Assembly (NCBI RefSeq): GCF_032248455.1
Contig: NZ_JAVTTP010000001.1
Span: 3,222,501-3,286,500 of the forward strand
Reading direction: 5' to 3'
Length of the DNA: 64,000 nt
Source of the DNA: Pricia mediterranea
Lineage (GTDB): Bacteria > Bacteroidota > Bacteroidia > Flavobacteriales > Flavobacteriaceae
Shown: in pieces, positions 61,855-64,000 of the stretch
Numbering within the stretch: the first letter of the stretch is position 1
Layout: each line of letters opens with the position of its first letter
The notes under the pieces: model-generated
What the model saw: the letters and a program-made list of their open reading frames with translations, nothing else
Database searches by the model: none
Told to the model about the DNA's origin: nothing
Position numbers and translations under genes: made by a program

Positions 61855-62087
61855 CAGGTCCCCGTTGTCGGTCGAGGGTCTGTCCATCGAAGGTCGATCT
61901 GGAGAAAACCTGTCCATCGAAAAAACATCCTATTGAGAAAACGGTACATTCATTAGTCAACGGCATACGAACCCCATAGCGTGAAAAAACTGATTTCTCG
62001 ATACCCATTGCCCATTGTTCTTTAGGCACCCTTTACGATAATGCCTAACTTTTGAGTAACCGATAAATTCAAATTACGTCCGATTAC
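61855..62087. other. trkA-trkH intergenic region with a short direct repeat
   Basis: CTGTCCATCGAA occurs twice, at about 61880 and 61910, with related flanks (GAGGGT and GAAAAC). TAACTTTTG precedes trkH by about 40 nt and resembles a -7 element off by one base. Confidence 0.45.
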
Positions 62088-63578
62088 ATGCGTTTAAACT
62101 CCCGAATAATAATCCACATCATGGGGCTGCTGATGCTCTGCAACGGCTGTTTTATGCTATTGGCGGCACTGGTCAGCGGCATCTACGACGACGGGGCGAC
62201 CTTGAGCATTTCGTTAGCGGCCATCGTAACAATTTTCGTAGGTATTTCCGCCATGTTCTTTACAAGGGGGCACGAGAAGCAGGTAAAGCGGAAAGAGGGC
62301 TATATCATCGTCACTTTCGGATGGTTGGCGCTTACCGTTTCGGGGATGCTGCCCTATCTGTTTTCCGATACCATTCCCAATATCACGAATGCTTTTTTCG
62401 AGACGATTTCCGGATATACGACCACAGGCGCATCCATTTTGGACGATATCGAGGTGATGCCCGAAGGCATATTGTTTTGGAGAAGCCTGACCCACTGGAT
62501 CGGTGGAATGGGAATCATTGTGCTTGCTATCGCCATCTTGCCTCTATTGGGTATCGGGGGCATGCAGTTGTTCGCGGCCGAGTCCCCGGGACCGAGTCCC
62601 GATAAGTTGCATCCCAGGATTACCGATACCGCCAAGCGATTATGGTTGATCTATCTAGGATATACCATAGCCGAAACGGTACTGCTCAAGCTGGCGGGGA
62701 TGAACTTTTTCGATGCCATTAACCATTCGTTGGCTACGCTGTCGACCGGTGGTTTTTCGACCAAAAACCTGAGTCTGGCCTACTGGAACGACGAGCCCAT
62801 GATACAATATATTACGATTTTGTTCATGTTCTTGGCAGGCTCGAACTTCGTACTTAGTTATTTTGCCTTCAAGGGAAAAATACAACGGATCATCAGGGAC
62901 GAGGAATTCAAAATGTACACATCGTTGATCATCTTATTTTCTATAATTGCTGCCCTGGTCATCTATTTTAAGGCCGATGTGCCTGTATCGGACTACCATC
63001 CCCAGGTATTCGGAGTTGCGGAAAGTTCATTTCGGCACAGTCTTTTTCAGGTCGTTTCGGTATTGACCACCACGGGATTCGTAACTGCCGACTTTACGGG
63101 ATGGACTCCCTTTTTAACCGTATTTTTCTTCGGATTGATGTTTTTGGGCGGGTCTGCGGGATCGACATCCGGAGGCATCAAGATAATGCGCCATATCATG
63201 ATCATTAAAAACGGACTGTTGGAATTTCGGCGCAGTTTGCATCCGAACGCGGTGCTCCCCGTACGTTATAACGGAAAATCGGTCAGGGCAAACATTGTTT
63301 ATAATATTGTAGGATTCTTTGTGCTCTACATGTTGCTCTTCCTTATCGGGGCCTTGGTGTTGGGAACGATGGGCATTGACTTCGTGACGGCATTGGGGGG
63401 GGCGGCATCCTCTTTGGGCAACGTAGGACCGGCCTTCGGAAGCCTGTATCCCCTAAGCAATTTCAACGACCTTCCCGATGCGGGAAAGTGGTGGTTGGGC
63501 TTTCTTATGCTCGCCGGAAGACTGGAGCTCTTTACGGTGCTCATCCTATTGACACCCTATTTTTGGAAGCGTACCTGA
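62088..63578 (+). CDS. trkH: Trk-type potassium channel TrkH
   Basis: This inner-membrane protein conducts K+ together with TrkA. It has about ten membrane helices with four pore loops, seen as GYTTTGAS, LSTGGFSTKN, TTTGFVTADF and SLGNVGPAFG; these carry the selectivity-filter glycines. Length is 496 residues. The C-terminus ends in LTPYFWKRT, typical of the family. A hairpin lies just beyond the stop. Confidence 0.96.
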   Translation: MRLNSRIIIHIMGLLMLCNGCFMLLAALVSGIYDDGATLSISLAAIVTIFVGISAMFFTRGHEKQVKRKEGYIIVTFGWLALTVSGMLPYLFSDTIPNITNAFFETISGYTTTGASILDDIEVMPEGILFWRSLTHWIGGMGIIVLAIAILPLLGIGGMQLFAAESPGPSPDKLHPRITDTAKRLWLIYLGYTIAETVLLKLAGMNFFDAINHSLATLSTGGFSTKNLSLAYWNDEPMIQYITILFMFLAGSNFVLSYFAFKGKIQRIIRDEEFKMYTSLIILFSIIAALVIYFKADVPVSDYHPQVFGVAESSFRHSLFQVVSVLTTTGFVTADFTGWTPFLTVFFFGLMFLGGSAGSTSGGIKIMRHIMIIKNGLLEFRRSLHPNAVLPVRYNGKSVRANIVYNIVGFFVLYMLLFLIGALVLGTMGIDFVTALGGAASSLGNVGPAFGSLYPLSNFNDLPDAGKWWLGFLMLAGRLELFTVLILLTPYFWKRT

Positions 63579-63621
63579 GACACCCTAAACCTAAAATATC
63601 CCATTAAAAAAACATTCTATT

Positions 63622-63640
63622 AATAGGGCGCTGCCCTATT
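63622..63640 (+). terminator. Hairpin after trkH
   Basis: AATAGGGC (63622-63629) pairs with GCCCTATT (63633-63640) around a 3-nt loop. No T-run follows on the plus strand, so termination is uncertain. Confidence 0.35.
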
Positions 63641-63646
63641 GAATCT

Positions 63647-63677
63647 GACCAAAAGACGAAAGGAAGAAGGATTAAGG
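63647..63677. repeat. Short intergenic repeat (GACGAAAGGAAGAAG type), copy 2
   Basis: It is purine rich and contains AGACGAAAGGAAGAAG. It matches the stretch at 37485-37515 over about 31 nt. Both copies follow the stop of a plus-strand gene in a convergent gap. Confidence 0.6.
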
Positions 63678-63804
63678 ATAGCGAAATGTCCAAGGGTATT
63701 TTGGGCATTGGCCTGGCTTTTGGATGTTCCCGAAAGTATATCCGTCTAAATTCCGTGCCCTTTCCATCATTGTTCCCTTATTTTGGTGGAATTCTTAACG
63801 CTTA

Positions 63805-64000
63805 TCATTCGGAATTTAGCGGTTCACGGATTGACTTGTGGAATACGTTGGCCTTCCGAATAAAAGCCCTGTTTTTCTCAAAATCGTCCGTGGTCAAAAA
63901 GCTGAGTACAACAAATAGCGTCAGCGAACCTGTGATGCCGATCAATGCTTGTTCGGTGGATGCGATTTCCCAGGCGACCGGTAAATCGGTACCCAAGGCC
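63805..64000 (-). CDS. C-terminal end of a membrane protein (start outside window)
   Basis: Only the last 64 or so residues are present; the frame is open to the window edge. They include one hydrophobic helix (LIGITGSLTLFVVLSFLTT) followed by a polar, basic tail (DDFEKNRAFIRKANVFH and on to the stop). This suits the C-terminus of a multi-pass transporter, but the family cannot be named from so little. The apparent start at 63996 is an internal Leu codon. Confidence 0.55.
   Translation of the reverse strand, partial: ALGTDLPVAWEIASTEQALIGITGSLTLFVVLSFLTTDDFEKNRAFIRKANVFHKSIREPLNSE

Overview
The window looks like chromosomal core sequence from a marine-type member of the Flavobacteriaceae (Bacteroidota). 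The evidence is a SusC/SusD pair, the type IX secretion gene porT beside ubiE, a DUF1573 protein, a kynurenine pathway (kynureninase and kynurenine 3-monooxygenase), Flavobacteriia-type small proteins, and many -7 promoter elements of the Bacteroidota form TAnnTTTG. No rRNA, tRNA, CRISPR array, prophage or insertion sequence was seen. The genus cannot be fixed from the sequence alone.

Layout. 1-8 kb: 3' part of an M1 aminopeptidase, a TatA-like protein, a PAP2 phosphatase, an O-methyltransferase, kynureninase, an MFS transporter, a lipoprotein and a stand-alone ClpP. 8-11.4 kb: a light-dependent DNA repair cluster on the minus strand (a DUF2256 zinc-ribbon peptide, a DASH-type cryptochrome/photolyase with an in-frame amber codon, and an iron-sulfur photolyase). 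11.5-19.6 kb: kynurenine 3-monooxygenase, a DUF4174 protein, a coiled-coil protein that has lost its zinc ribbon, Nif3, LpxK, a TPR hybrid histidine kinase and lipoyl synthase. 19.8-24.8 kb: two ECF sigma factors, one anti-sigma factor, a small membrane protein, MurB and an aminotransferase. 24.9-31.3 kb: an aspartyl protease-PDZ protein, DUF1573, ValS, a lipoprotein and a creatininase-family amidohydrolase. 31.4-36.7 kb: a minus-strand run rsfS-ftsH-LUD-cdsA-psd-acyl-CoA-binding protein, diverging from birA. 37.7-42.6 kb: pyrE with an SRPBCC gene, a Nudix hydrolase only 7 nt away in divergent orientation, a PAS histidine kinase with a stand-alone receiver, and coaD. 42.7-46.4 kb: an envelope redox locus (Rieske lipoprotein, thioredoxin, ApbE, DUF4266 lipoprotein with a Gly/Cys tail, DUF3570 barrel). 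46.5-50 kb: prfA, pyrF, a small protein and a long hairpin. 49-57 kb: a SusC/SusD/lipoprotein operon and a TPR-membrane-AraC regulator. 57.7-64 kb: DUF4197, porT, ubiE, trkA, trkH and the end of a membrane protein.

How they fit together. Most genes are housekeeping: envelope lipids, peptidoglycan and LPS (cdsA, psd, lpxK, murB), pyrimidine synthesis (pyrE, pyrF), translation (valS, prfA, rsfS), cofactors (lipA, birA, coaD, ubiE) and potassium uptake (trkA/trkH). The part least explained by known biology is the Rieske/thioredoxin/ApbE/DUF4266/DUF3570 locus. It combines a flavin transferase, thiol redox chemistry, an Fe-S lipoprotein, a tiny lipoprotein ending in GGGGCGCN and a predicted outer-membrane barrel. 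Other signals worth following are the amber codon in the DASH gene, a roughly 100-nt hairpin downstream of the SusCD operon, three genes whose -7 element lies 4 nt from the start codon (apparently leaderless mRNAs), and several families of short intergenic repeats, one with compensatory palindrome-preserving changes.
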